Below, piece after piece: positions 1-12,113 of a stretch of 64,000 nucleotides of DNA. Each line of letters starts with the position of its first letter. Within the stretch, counting starts at the first letter, position 1. Both the position numbers and the translations under genes were made by a program. The notes under the pieces are model-generated. The model worked only from the letters and a program-made list of their open reading frames with translations, was not told the origin of the DNA and did no database searches. The stretch spans positions 24,765,352-24,829,351 of the forward strand of contig NC_080562.1 in NCBI RefSeq assembly GCF_030253575.1. The letters are read 5' to 3'. The DNA comes from Rhododendron vialii. Taxonomy: Eukaryota; Streptophyta; Magnoliopsida; Ericales; Ericaceae.

Positions 1-345
1 GCTGGTTTGGTAGAGGATAGTTTGAAGCCTGGTAAAGAAGGAACCCAAGAATCCCCCCAAAAGTTGATATTCCTCCCACTTTGCGTCTGCCACCTCAGCC
101 GTTTCTTTAACAAATCTCTGCCATGAAGTAAACTGAGCCAAGCCCATGAGGCCCTACTCCCTCTAGCTGCTTGTAGAAAGGAAGTGTTTTGGGGAAATAA
201 ATCCCCTTCAGAAATCTGGCCCAGTAAGCATGGGGGTTCATTAGCAGTCTCCAACCTTGTCTAGCCAGCATGGCTTCATTGAAAGCCCTATAATCTTGAA
301 ACCCCACGCACCCATCCTCCTTGGCTTCAGTCAGATTGTCCCAGG
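1..345 (-). pseudogene. LINE reverse-transcriptase C-terminal relic, cut by window edge
   Basis: Read on the minus strand, about positions 345 to 110 give a GVGF-D-RAFN-A-LA-QGWRLL-like stretch (here VGFQDYRAFNEAMLARQGWR), followed by a KGIYFPKTLPF segment. This is the conserved linker between reverse transcriptase and the zinc-binding region in plant L1-type LINEs. After a frame change near position 110 the similarity continues to the window edge (INFWGDSWVPSLPGFK, matching the usual NI-W-D-W-P-PGFK). The reading frame is broken, so this is a dead fragment. Its 3' end lies outside the window and no target-site duplication can be read. Confidence 0.75.
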
Positions 346-1013
346 CTACCCATGCGCCCATCCTCCTTGGCTTCAAGGGGGAAAAAAAACTATAGCAATA
401 TTTTTCCAGGGAAGAACACTCACGAATTGAAATAAAAAAACACCAACAGTGTTCAATGAAGCCCGACTTCCTAATTTGATGTTCACCTTTAGTTTTTTTT
501 GGCTCAAACCTCACCCAACAAACCAAAAAGTCGCAAATTCATATATGAAGCATTAAAAGACTACAAAACCTGCACCAAAAGTTTTAAGGGACCAAAAAAA
601 TAAATGATACAAAATTACATAAACTGAAGCCTGTTTCCATGGGATAAAGAATTGAGTCTGCTTATCAAACTTTGTGCACAGAATATGTAAACACTTTGTT
701 GTGAGGACGCCAGCCCCTTATCCAATCTCACCCCAAATGATGTAAAAGAGAAGACACAATTATATGCTCAAGTGTTTCTACGAAATTCTTTTCCTTGATC
801 GCATTAGGACATATATAATTTGCATAAAGACTCTTGAAGGCAAGGACTTGCGAATACTACTTTACCACCATAGCAACAGAAATTTGGAGTTTCATATTGG
901 AATTTCTTTGCACCCCAAAAAGAGCAAGGTATACTAAATCATACATGAAATTCAGAGCTAGAAATCTATAGGTGAAAACAAAATCCAACAACAAAGTTAT
1001 AAATATTGATAAA
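346..1013. other. Intergenic, nothing recognised
   Basis: AT-rich spacer between the LINE relic and the Helitron relic. No open frame with family features, no clear terminal repeats and no RNA gene was seen. Confidence 0.5.
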
Positions 1014-1948
1014 TCATAAATATTTAGATGCTATTGTGCAAAAAGATATGAGCCTAATGGGTTTGGAAAGACGGATCATTTTGCGTATCTGATGCACGAT
1101 TGCTAGTGCGACCTTGAATTCTTCTAAGGATATTTTGATGCCACCAACCTCACCTCTAGGAAATAATAACGGGTATTGCAACGGATCATAGCAACCATAA
1201 TAGTGTTGCACTCTATGTTTATGTTTAGAGTTTGAGTGCACTATAATGTCACGTTCATGAGAGACATTTGCATTATTTCCTTCTCTCCATATTGCAGCCA
1301 CCTGGTCAGCCGTTGGAGAGTTGTAAACCCTTAGGTCGAGCTTGACGTCAATCCTTATGTGTATTCTATATGAATCCAAGGAACTTTGGTCTAGTCTCCT
1401 AAGAAACATAGCATAAGGGTTTGCAGAGAGCACATCTATTAGTGTTCGGACAATGTGTGGGTTAAGAGGGGTTTTTTTCTTTTTTTCCAGTTTGTTTACC
1501 ATAATGTCTAACCTAATTTGGAGTTCATTATCAGTATATAGAAGTATAGTTGGAAGTAACAAGGGGAAGTAGCAGATGGAATCAAAGATGGTAGTTTATG
1601 GTAAATTGGCCCTTATGCACGAAATGTGTAAACTCCTGCTGTAGAATTAGCAAGTCCTTTGTCTAACGTGAAACCGAAGATGCTATTATTGGCACGGATG
1701 GGTTTGCGAAATTCCAAAGCTTCAACAGTTTGAGAAGTGAACAAGTTTCATAGGTTTGATTGTACAGATGGACTTGTCAGAACTACTTCTCCGTTGTCGC
1801 AGCAAAAAGTTGGAGGTTCGTTTTGGAACCTTTTAGCCCGACAAAATCGGCAATTTGCCATGCTCTGCAATTCAAGTGGTTGGGAAAGATGGACTTCTCG
1901 CAGTCGTTGTCCTATGAATGACACATTCATAAATAAAGGGTAAGGCAT
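1014..1948 (-). pseudogene. Helitron Rep/helicase N-terminal relic
   Basis: Three consecutive minus-strand pieces in the right order match the N-terminal half of plant Helitron Rep-helicase proteins. Positions 1948-1748 contain the cysteine segment CRFCRAKRFQNEPPTFCCDN followed by GEVVL. About 1740-1570 reads as an FTSQ..EALEFRKPIRA-NS-FGFT..LANS..GVYTFRA stretch, then G.IYHKLPSLIP. Positions 1562-1014 hold the helicase-like N domain with RVYNSPTADQVAAIW and YDPLQYPLLFPRGEVGG. At least one in-frame stop and two frame changes separate them, so it cannot make a full protein. The Rep catalytic HUH region and the helicase motifs are not present here. Neither the 5' TC end nor the 3' CTRR hairpin was located. 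Confidence 0.85.
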
Positions 1949-4212
1949 TTGTGGTAAGTATATTCTATTAAGGTTTTAATTAAATAACTTGTTCTAAACT
2001 ACTAACCGATTGTTTTGGACTCCATTAGGTGGTCCTTCAAAGGTGGATTTGGCGATGGATTTTGTGTTTGTCCATCTAAGAATTGACGACCAAGATTTTT
2101 GTTTGGAGAAGTATAATGGGCATTGCGTTTCCTCTTCCTGTTTTGCATTGTCTTCTAGATTTTTTCTGCTCTTTGTGTAGGTGTAAACCTAGCATATCTC
2201 TTCCTTTGACGAATGCGGCGCCGGCTGATTTCATCTTCGCCAAGGCAATCCAAACCTTGAAGTGGACGGGGAAAGGGAATACAGAGGTAGTTCACGATAA
2301 ACGCTTGAAGTGGACAGGTAGCGTAAACTCATAGTTGGTAATGTTTTGCCGATGGTTTGTGGAAAGGTAGAAGTTCAAAATGAACTCTCTTTTTTTGGTA
2401 TCATTGACTTAATTTTCTGACTTCTAAGTTTGAAGTTTTTGACATATATTCACCAACTGTGATAGCAATTCAATGGACAGTGTCTTAAGTACATGGATCA
2501 TTGACTTAATTTTCTCTTGCCTCTCTCTCTCTTGTTTCTCTCTCCCTCAAATATAAGGTTACTCCTCTTTTCTATATTCGACTATTTTTTAGGCAACTAA
2601 TATAAACTTGGCGAATCCATCTAGCGCATGTTTGCATTGGGCTAGATTCATGTAACTTTAGGACAGCGTCTTCGAAGTGCCTCTCACGGTTACACACACC
2701 AATTCTCTAAACCCTTACTTCTGTTTTATTTATGTTCTTGTAGGATTGTCTATATCTAAATCGTTTTCCTAAAACTATTTATTTTTATCGAAGGGTTTTT
2801 CTATTATCAATGATTTTTCCGTAACAATCATAAAAGTCAAACAACCGCAAACTTGGACAAGAATCCAATAAGCTGTAAAGGCCACACAATTTCTATCAGA
2901 AAATTGCTAGATAAAACACGGAAGATTTTCAGTTTCATTTCGTATAAGATGTCAATAACAATCAAATTGAAGAAAATATCATCGTCTACCAATTGCAATT
3001 TACATCCCCATAATTTATAGTGTGGGTAACTGTGCTTTTGTCTTCCATGTCTTTTTTTACAGGCTGAATGAGGCTGGGCTTTGCGGGAATGGGTTTCTTT
3101 CTTTTTTTTTCTTTCTAATTAAGATGCTTCAAGTAAAGTCTTGGTGTATCATTTCACACAGCTTTTATTATAGTATCCCAACTTTGACTGTTATTGTTAA
3201 ATTGCTTTTGTCATGTTCGGCAGTTTGAATTGGCCCTCACAAAACCATCTGTTAACCGAAAGAGTTCAAAGCCACACTTTGGCAAACAGTTGGTGTGTGG
3301 AGTTATGGTCTACAGAGTTGTTGATTTTGGTGGATGGTGTCGGCATAAGTGAGAGAGGGGAAAGTGTTTGCAAATAACTCAAGGTACATTTTGTCAAACA
3401 GTTTGTGGGCGAATTTTACAGAGTTGTCGGCATAAGTGAGGTAGGGAGGAAAGCAGGGAGAAAGTTGAATGCATGACTTACCTATATTGGACTTTTGCTG
3501 GGATGCACTTGAGTTGAGTCCGATATGTTGTTGTAGTTGGAGGCTTGGTCGTCCATTGACGGAAGCGATTGTGGAGAACACGGGCTGTTGGAAGGAGGCT
3601 GTAATGTTTTTTGGGGGAGCGCAGGAGAGGTAGTTGTGGTTTTGTATGGCAAAACCGTTGGGATTTTGCACTGTAACGGTTGGGAAGAGGTGTGGGTTGG
3701 GGCAGAGGTTATTTGCAATGGCGAGGAGAGGCGTTTGCGGTTTCGGCTGGTTAAATCGTTTTTAATCGTTGGCGAGAGTAGTAAAGGTTGGAAAGAGTTG
3801 TGGGGTGGGGCTGGAATTACTTGCAAGGGCAAGGGGCATTTGTGGAAAAAAAAGAGTAGAAAATACTTTCGTACATTTAAAAGAAAAGAAGTAGTATAGA
3901 TAGTTGAAATCTGAAGTCCCACTTCTTATTTACATTGAGGGCCGTCGAAAGCGTGCTTTAAGAAATTTCATGTCTTTCCTAGCTCCAAAGGGAAAAGATG
4001 AAGGAACCTCTCCGGTCCGCACTGCTACGCATGAGACAATCTCACCGGCACATTATTTAATTTTTAGAAGACTAATCTCACAGGCTACTAATGAAGGTCA
4101 TCATTAAATCTATACAAAGTGAAATATGTGGGGTTAACAAAGGGTCACATTTTGATGAAAAAAGTACGAATCATGTAAATTTTAAAGAAGAGAAATTAAA
4201 ACTTATTAATGG
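1949..4212. other. Intergenic, nothing recognised
   Basis: About 2.3 kb without a convincing gene. A proline/serine/threonine-rich minus-strand frame at 3482-3922 has no domain signature and overlaps frames on both strands. The stretch may belong to the same decayed Helitron, but nothing shows this directly. Confidence 0.45.
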
Positions 4213-4382
4213 GCCTCCGTGAATAAGTTTTTACGGAACGCGATCCCGGCCGTCTGTTTCGGTCTTGGGCAATTCGGATGTCATCTCTTCTCCAAAAATT
4301 TTTTTAATAAAATCTAAACCGTCCAAAACCATAACAGACGCGGGAGATTGAGCGGCTTTGCGAACACGATGTTCACGGAGGC
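4213..4382. mobile_element. Small TIR element candidate (MITE-like)
   Basis: An 11-bp inverted repeat, GCCTCCGTGAA at 4213-4223 and TTCACGGAGGC at 4372-4382, bounds 170 bp of non-coding DNA. The right end runs straight into a second copy of CTCCGTGAATAAGTTT at 4382-4397, also present at 4215-4230, so the junction forms a 19-bp palindrome. No target-site duplication could be assigned. Confidence 0.4.
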
Positions 4383-5144
4383 TCCGTGAATAAGTTTCTC
4401 TCTTTAAAGAAACTCTGACATTCCCAACAGGTCCCCTGCTGGCAGAATCACCACTCAAGTAATCTTTAGTGATTTCCCTAATTTGATTTTGAGAGTTACG
4501 AATAGGAAATTGATTTTGGCACTCCAATTTTTACCACTGGCACTTATACTTTGTGTATTAATGATATGAGAAAATAAAATTAAAAGTGAAGTGCGGTTAA
4601 ATTTGAAGTGCCAAAATCACCTCCCTTACGAAAACACCAAAACAAATAAATTTAATATTCCTTCCCTCCAATTTAGTTAATTACCAGAAATCCGATTTAC
4701 CTTTAAGAGGTCGGACAGATGTGAGATGACAATGGATGAATTTACACCAAATGCTAGTCTATTAATTTCCCAAATTTACCATCCTATTTTAATCCATTAA
4801 TTAAATATGTGGACCCATAAATGTATTAGCAGTTATGGACTCTTTTGAGAAGAATAATAAAAGTCTAACTATAAACCCATCTATGCCTTCAGCCGTTCAA
4901 CTACAACCCAGAGCCACACTATTGTCTGTATATTTATTTCCTAATTAAAATTATTGCCCTTGTATAAATGGAAACTTCAGTTAGGTTGGAATAGAAACAA
5001 TATCAATTACAATAATCACACCAAAGATTAATATACTACTGAATCTTTGCAACAATTGAAAAGCCTTTTTTGTCCTTTCACATCCCATTCCCAATCAAGT
5101 ACCGAACGTACGTACCATCATAATTGTGCAAGCTTGTATGTTGT

Positions 5145-5152
5145 GTATATAA
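5145..5152 (+). promoter_or_regulatory. Probable TATA box of the polygalacturonase gene
   Basis: TATATAAG lies 118 bp upstream of the chosen start codon at 5270. It would place transcription start near 5175-5185, at the beginning of the GA repeat, so the whole microsatellite would be in the leader. Confidence 0.5.
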
Positions 5153-5176
5153 GAATACAGAAAGGTGAACAAACGC

Positions 5177-5178
<2 letters not shown>

Positions 5179-5245
<67 letters not shown>

Positions 5246-5269
5246 AGAAGAAGAAGAAGAAGAAGAAGA
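5179..5269 (+). repeat. (GA)n then (GAA)n microsatellite in the 5' leader
   Basis: About 31 GA units (5179-5241) pass into about 10 GAA units that run directly into the start codon at 5270, and the GAA pattern continues as lysine codons 2-4. GA tracts in plant leaders can bind BPC/GAGA-type factors; that role here is inference. Long glutamate-arginine frames across it are artefacts of the repeat. Confidence 0.9.
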
Positions 5270-8200
5270 ATGAAGAAGAAGAAAATGGCTTTGGGATGGA
5301 GTTTTCTCAAGATTTTCTTCTTAGTGTTAGCTTTGGAGTGCAGTACCACCCATGTCCATGGAGGTCGGGCGCCTGCGTTTTTTGACGTAACAAGTTATGG
5401 TGCGGTTGCAGATGGCAAGACTGATAATACCATCGTAAGCGATTATTTTTTTTCCTACTGTATTCGCAATCTTATTTATGGCTTAATTGTTTTTGTTTTC
5501 TACGGGCTATTTTTTACGGTTATTTGCATCATGAAATATTTGTTCCTGAATCCTCACAGATCTGCACCATTTTTATTCTTTATCTCTCTCTATATATCTA
5601 TCTTAATTGGTACTTAGATTGAGCTTTCTTAATAGTATTTAGTTTCGATGGCTGTGACTTGTGAGTAAAAAATATGGGAAACAAGAATGTAGATGACAAT
5701 CTTTTTCTATTCTTTTATATTTGGATGAACAATCCAACTCTGTATCAAAAAAATAAACATTCGATTTGTTTTTAAGGGTGGAATTTAATAATACTTATTA
5801 AAAAAAGATTTTTTTATTTATCAAACTCTATTTTATTTTATGTCTGTTAGTTCTAACCACTATATTCTAGTGATAGGAAAATAGTGATGTTGCTCTTCAA
5901 GTTTGTGCAAATAGGCGCTTGGAGCATATACACATTCCAGATTTGATGATGAAACCTAATTAAATATGGTACATTTGTGTGATCGTGATTATTTTTCTTT
6001 TTACATTCGTAGTTTCTATAGCCATTGTGAGTTCCTCTTTTCATTATGTCCATAATTTCTCACAAAATTGCTCAAACCTCCACACTACAGGAGTCTCATA
6101 TACCGTGCTTTCATTGGAAAATAAATGAATAGTCCATATTGGTGACACCTGATTTTGCCCCACCACTACCTAGTCAAATAAAATTGGGGCGCGATACTAT
6201 GTTTTAAGTTCTAATACATTTTCCTTTTTTTTTGGTTAATGTTCTAACACATAAATTTTGACATATATTCATAGGCCTTTTCAAGAGCTTGGAGGGAAGC
6301 ATGCATGTGGAAAGGGAAGAGCAGGGTTGTGATCCCAAAGGGAACATACATGTTGGATTCAGTGATCTTCAGAGGCCCATGTAATGGGCCGATAATGTTT
6401 ATCATAAAAGGGATACTTAAGGCCTCTACCGATCCTCATATGTTCTTTATTGACCACTGGATTGGGTTCCAATACATCGATGGATTGGTGGTTAAAGGTG
6501 GAGGGTCTTTGGATGGCCAAGGTCCTTCTGGTTGGCCTTACAATGACTGCTTCTCCAACCCTAACTGCAAGCCTCTCCCCGTTGTAAGTTCTATTTTTTT
6601 CCATAGGCATCTATCCTACTCAATTTAATTTTTTTTGAATTTTTTCTTGTAATTTTAATCTCATCAATGTGAACTTTTAACTTTCATTATCTATTCAAGT
6701 TAGCCCCTCCATCATTTTCAATTGATGTTTGAAGTGGACGACATATTTGAAACTTCAGGCACCAAATTGAAATAGGAAAAAATAGTACTCCCTCCGTCCC
6801 ATAATATTTGTCCGGTCCGCAAAACGGAGACGTAAAAATAATACAATTTTTGTAAGAAAAGTTGAAAAAAATTCAACAATTTATTAGATCTTGACGAGTT
6901 CTTTTAACTTATGAAAAAAATTTGAATTTTTTCTTGAAATAAATACATTATTTTATAGTCCTCATTTTGCAGACCGGATAAATATTATGGGACGGAGGGA
7001 GTATAAGACAACAAGAATAGTTTAGTAATTTACTCAGCGCTTAAAACATAATAGATAGAAGATAAAAATTGTATAGAGAAAAACTAAGAAAGGGGGCGTC
7101 TGTCTTGGTAAGATCACATAGGACATTTATATCTTGAATCTGCTCGATAAACAAAATTTCACCAGCCGACAATGCTCATTGGAGTACTAATTTTCGTAAT
7201 CACTTACACATAATGCCTACCAAGTAAATGTCTTGAATCATAAAAAAAAATGGTTCCATTTAATAGAACAAAATAGATTAAACAACATGGATGACCTTTT
7301 GGCGAGGTCTTAGGTGACTAGCTTTTCTTGCTGGTATTGTGACATGCATGTCTAAATTACCTAAAAGTTTGGTTACGTGAGTTTCTCTAATGAAAGGAGA
7401 GCATGACGAAACACTGAAACGGAAACGAAAAAATGATGGGATTTAGTTGATGAAAGCAAAACTATGGGAACAGAATGTACATATATTAAAACCATAGGGA
7501 TCGATTGCATAATATATATCATTCATAAGGAAAATCTTACAAAACGGTTTATTTCATTTAGGTCTCCTGGATTTCCTTTTCCTTTGTTCTTTTTGCTGTA
7601 ATTAGGTTTAGTCTTGTTCATGTCTTGTGGACTAGTATTAGTATTATGAAGATGTCAAGTTGACCCACATCACTTATTAATACTAGCACTTTTACTATAT
7701 AATGCGTGTTTACCAGAAATTACTTTTGGAGATTGTAAGAATCTATTACAATATGTAAAGGGGGAGCACCGTTTGGTGAGAACTTTCCTCTTGAGATTGG
7801 CAACGACGGATTCTTTGGGCAGCCATATTTGCGTGGATTTACACAAGTACATTAGTAAGACTAGCGCTCACATTTTATGTTTCCTTAAAAGTCCCTGTTT
7901 TTTAGGATGAATCTACTTCTTGAATTCCTTAATGTAAGGATAAACATGTAATTCATCGTCCGATTAGTAACTGCTCCTCCAACGTCCAATAAGGAACCGC
8001 ACAGCACAATGGTTCCTTTTGCTTGAGACCTCATGTCCATTTTACTCCCCCTTTTCTATATACATGTGATACAAATTTGTGTAGGCGTTTATACTTAGAA
8101 AGATTATATGCTCATAATATTTTTTGTTTGTTTCATATATCTCATGATCTTCATCTAAAGAATAAATCTGTCTGTACTTTGAATCTAAGTTAACAAATTG

Positions 8201-10096
8201 TGCACACGCATTCCGTGTGCTACGACATCGGTTATTATAAGAGGCCACTCATTTTAATGTGAATGAAAGTTTTAGAAACAACACACATATTTTATGTGTA
8301 TTTTAACTAAACTAGGGACTAGGTACATGCGATGCGTATGCAAGTCATTTTGATCAAACACACAATGTCGATAAGTCAGAAATTACTGTCCATAGTGGAA
8401 TTATGCACCAAAAAAGAACAAAGACTATGGTTAAGTTGAAGTTTTTGGTCTTTTTTTTTTGAAAATGCTTCAATACACGCTCCTAGTTTTAAAAAGTGTG
8501 GTGCCTATGTTTTGTTAATGTTACGTACACCTCCTTAGGTGAAATGGTATGCACCTTTATAGGTGTTATGCCTATTGTGGTAAATTGTCAAGCCTTTTGG
8601 GGTGAAATGTTATGCCTCTTTGTGTTGAAAATTTTATGCCTATTTGCAGTAAAATGTAACTCTTCTTTGTAGTGAATGACTAGATGTTACGTTTCTTGGT
8701 GGTTAATGTTACGGGGTGCATATCATACAAAAATGGGATGTGTGCTTGACCAATTTTTCCTTTTCTCATTCTTTTGTTTCTATTTCCAGCTGTTTATGTC
8801 CTGTTCGGAAAATACTTGGAAAAAAAAAACTATTTATGTCGTTGTGCTAATCTCACATTGGTTGGAGCAGTCAATGAGGTTCGATTTCGTGACCAACTCA
8901 AGGGTGCACCACTTGAGGTCAATCAACAGCAAAAACTCCCACTTCAACTTATTCGCATGCAACAACGTGAACATGAGCCACATTCGAATCTCAGCCCCGG
9001 AAGGCAGTCCCAACACCGACGGAATCCACATTGGAAGCTCAACCAACATCCGGATCACCCGATCGATCATCGGCACCGGCGACGACTGCATTTCCATGGT
9101 CTCGGGCAGCCAAGACATCCACATCGCTGGTGTCTCGTGTGGCCCTGGCCACGGGATCAGCGTTGGGAGCCTAGGAAAGTCACCGAAAGAGTTTGTGACG
9201 GGGATCACAGTGAAAAACTGTACTTTCCGTGGGACCCAGAACGGTGTTAGGATCAAGACATGGGCCCCTTCTCTGGCTAGCGTTGCTTCGAATTTTATGT
9301 TTCAGAATATCTTCATGGATAACGTGAACAACCCTATTATCATCGATCAACAGTATTGCCCGAAGCCTTTTTGCAAGGACGATGTATGTTGTGCTCTAAC
9401 TTGTTCTTTTCCAGATTATTCCTTATTTCACTTGAAAGAGTCATCCAAGAACTATTCAATAGTTCTCAAGTTGGCACGTGCACGTCTTGCTCTTGACTAA
9501 TGAGGGGCAAAAAAAAAAAGAGATTGATTGGCAGAGCCATGATTTTTAACTAATTAGTAGGATTAAATATTTTTCTGAAGTCATAGACTATTTCAAAATG
9601 AACATGATACACTCATGTAGAATACTACTAAAAATATTTTTCAAAATACACAAGCAAATTATCAATCATCCATGTATTATTTCTGCATTCAAATTTCTCC
9701 CTCGTCCATTCGAGTCTATCGGTTGACTCCATCGATCCTGTGAGTGCTACTCTTTTTGGTCGTAGAGCACCATAAAAACATTCTGGTTTGATGATCCAAA
9801 ATTACATACTAAGTACTTAAAACGCGTCGTAACAATCGTGATTTATCTATTTCATTTGTTATGTGCAGGATTCAAAAGTTGAGATAAGCAATGTTACATT
9901 CAGAAACATATGGGGGAGTTCAAGCTCAAAAGTTGCAGTTTCCCTACAATGCAGTGGGATTGTTCCTTGCCAAAACATCAAGCTTGTGAACATCAATTTG
10001 TCCTACAATGGCCCTCAAGGACCTCCTTCTACTTCTTCTTGTTCTAATGTCCGAGGTCAATCTTTTGGTCGGCAAATCCCCTCCAGTTGCATATAG
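5270..10096 (+). CDS. Polygalacturonase, GH28 (pectin hydrolase), 4 exons
   Basis: Exons 5270-5434, 6275-6583, 8871-9383 and 9869-10096 join in phase 0 with GT..AG introns (840, 2287 and 485 bp) and give 404 residues, the usual size for plant GH28. The enzyme hydrolyses alpha-1,4-galacturonan in the cell wall. A signal peptide follows the start (hydrophobic core at residues about 8-20). All four GH28 signatures are intact: SPNTDG at about 204-209, GDDCIS at 228-233, GPGHGISVGSLG at 249-260 and RIKT at 285-288. They supply three catalytic Asp (208, 229, 230), His252, Arg285 and Lys287. A second possible start is Met6 (5285), which would drop MKKKK and leave a cleaner signal peptide. Intron 2 carries a Stowaway MITE and a minisatellite. 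Endo versus exo activity cannot be told from the sequence. Confidence 0.93.
6788..7001. mobile_element. Stowaway MITE (Tc1/mariner) in polygalacturonase intron 2
   Basis: Termini CTCCCTCCGTCCCATAATAT and its inverted copy at 6982-7001 enclose 214 bp, flanked by TA on both sides (6786-6787 and 7002-7003). The CTCCCTCCGTCCC end and the TA target are diagnostic of Stowaway. The inverted match continues inward through about TTTGTCCGGTC with one or two mismatches, so the copy is well kept. Confidence 0.93.
8505..8720. repeat. Degenerate minisatellite in polygalacturonase intron 2
   Basis: About eight imperfect units of 20-30 bp resembling TGAAATGTTATGCCTCTTTG follow each other, with varying ends such as TTAGG, ATAGG, TGTGG and TGTAG. 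It lies just upstream of the polypyrimidine tract and acceptor of exon 3. Confidence 0.5.
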
Positions 10097-10410
10097 CTAC
10101 CTTCTCGTCCATTCTCGGAGCTACTTCGATAGATTTTCTGTTCAGTTATAGATTCTTCGTAACACACAATGTTTTATACCCTCTCATTCATGATTGTAAT
10201 GGGTCCCACATTAGGTATTTTCGTGTGGACCTCACCAGCATTGTGAGAGAAGCGGTGAAAAAACAGGCATCTTTTTAGTTTGGTGTTTCTAGAGTAGTTT
10301 TAATAATTGTAGGAGTAATTTGTGTTAAGACACAAGACTCTCGTAATTTCTAACTTGTATTTAATTTAATTTGCTAATGATATGCTAATTAGTGGTCTCA
10401 AATTGTCTTA

Positions 10411-10636
10411 GGCTCCGTTCTGGTTTCTTAGAAAATGAAGGCAATTTCAAGCTTAAAAATCATGTGTTTACGTAAATAATTTTTCTACCAATATAGATCT
10501 TGTTTGATAGATTCCATTGAGATCTTTTAAACGGTGTAAAACAATTTGAAAAATTATTTTTCATCTTCATTATATTTGAGCTTGAAATTACCTTCTTTTT
10601 GAAAAGGGAAATTTACAAAGAAAGCGGAACGGCACC
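10411..10636. mobile_element. Tourist-like MITE (PIF/Harbinger)
   Basis: The termini are GGCTCCGTTCTGGTTTC and, inverted at the right end, GGTGCCGTTCCGCTTTC. They are flanked by TTA on both sides (10408-10410 and 10637-10639). The 226-bp body has a second inner inverted match (GAAGGCAATTTCAAGC against GCTTGAAATTACCTTC). It sits about 300 bp after the polygalacturonase stop and may lie near its polyadenylation region. Confidence 0.75.
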
Positions 10637-11542
10637 TTAACCTATCAATATTGGTGGATTATAGATTTGTTTCCCAGTACATTTTTTAAATTATACAGAT
10701 CATCATCCATTTGTTATAATCAATGTTGTTTGAACAAGGGACTAATGACATCCGATCAATTTGTAAAAAAAATTTGAATGATCTACTGAACGTACTCTAC
10801 AAATTGAACAATTCAGATCACGGTGACAAAATCTCGATAAAGCATATCGGGGCACCATACACCCTTGTAGTTCATTGTCACACTACAGGAACCCAAGATG
10901 TTTAATGTGAATACTCAATTTAGAAAATATGGTTTTTGACTTTCAAATAGTGGCCAAAGTTCACATTTTACATGTGTATTGGTATAACCCTAGAATTTAC
11001 TATTTCACCCATCCGAATAATTGACTGCTTACCATTCTAGGTGAGATTTGCAATGGGCATGGTAAATAATTGAGTGGTCTCGCTTATATATGTTACCTCA
11101 AATATTTTTTTGACCTGCAAAAATGGAAAATACTGTTGTCTCTGAAGGAGTATACAATCCAAGAAGATCCAAAGATTCAGCATAGGAAATCATGGAAGAA
11201 TATTATTTATAAAATATGCTGTGATCATCAATCATGACTAGTTTAGTTAGTCACCCTCCTATATTCTCTATCCAGAATGATTACTTTTCCAAAGGAGTTT
11301 TCCACCGTAAACAAGTTTATTGATCTTCCCATTGAAACTATTTTGTGGAATCAATTTGGTTTGTTGCAGTCTCCTTTCACTTAACCTTTGGGGGTTATGT
11401 CTTTGTAAGACCTTGGTTATACATGTTATTGGTCTTAGTTATGCTTGTAATGGTCGATTATGTTAAAAATTACGGTGTCCCCAAAATGACCAGGGACACT
11501 ATAGCGCGTGCGCGCACACACACACATTCTTTCTCTCTCTCA
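10637..11542. other. Intergenic, nothing recognised
   Basis: AT-rich spacer. Apart from a short CA/GC-rich run near 11505-11525 there is no gene or repeat I can name. Confidence 0.45.
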
Positions 11543-11791
11543 GGATCCAATGAGGGATCCCGAACGGCTTTACCGTGCGGGACTCCACTTTCCCAAGCGA
11601 ATTGCGACAATTCTAGCCGCCCAAAGTGATCAGAATGTGATTTTAAAGGTACCCGCGAAAAATCAGCAAAAAAAATTATCAAGAAGGGCTTGATCCGAAC
11701 AGTTTTTTATTGAACGGTTCGGATCGTCGCAATTCAATCGGGAAAGGAGAGTCCCGCACGGTAAGGCCTTGCGGGATCCCTCATTGGATCC
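11543..11791. mobile_element. Foldback MITE, family shared with 38502-38753
   Basis: GGATCCAATGAGGGATCCCG at 11543-11562 recurs inverted at 11772-11791, and the inverted match continues inward through ACCGTGCGGGACTC. The core (AGAATGTGATTTTAAAGGTACCCGC, then GGGCTTGATCCGAACAG) matches the arms of the palindrome at 38.5-38.75 kb at roughly 75-80 per cent by eye. No coding capacity. The CT-rich flanks hide any target-site duplication. Confidence 0.6.
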
Positions 11792-12113
11792 CAAGTCTCT
11801 CTCTCTCCCTCTATATATATACTAGGTTTTCGCCGTCGTGCGCGCACGAAGATTTCGTGCCCGTGGAATTTGTGAATATGAGAATTTGAGGGCCGAATTG
11901 TGTACAAAAGTCACTTGTACGTACAGATTCAAAAGTACTGAGCATGGTCTGCAAGCATTGTAACCAAAATATACTAATTAGTACATTGCAGGTCTATGAG
12001 TTCAATAAATTCACAAAACACAGGATTCTCTGGAGGCAACTGTTCACAAATCACAGTCCAAGTTCTGCTTCCCATGCTGATAGAAATATTATCCAAATTC
12101 AAATCATCAATAG

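Noticed and set aside
3482..3922. Proline-rich minus-strand protein
   Set aside because: Low-complexity, overlaps other frames on both strands, no signal peptide or domain; not supported as a gene.
5047..5617. Long frames with Glu-Arg or Ser-Leu repeats
   Set aside because: They are translations of the GA/GAA microsatellite. Only the part from 5270 to 5434 is exon 1 of the polygalacturonase.
8676..8870. Extension of the exon 3 frame to the left
   Set aside because: It lacks similarity to GH28, precedes a clear acceptor at 8869-8870 and is intron.
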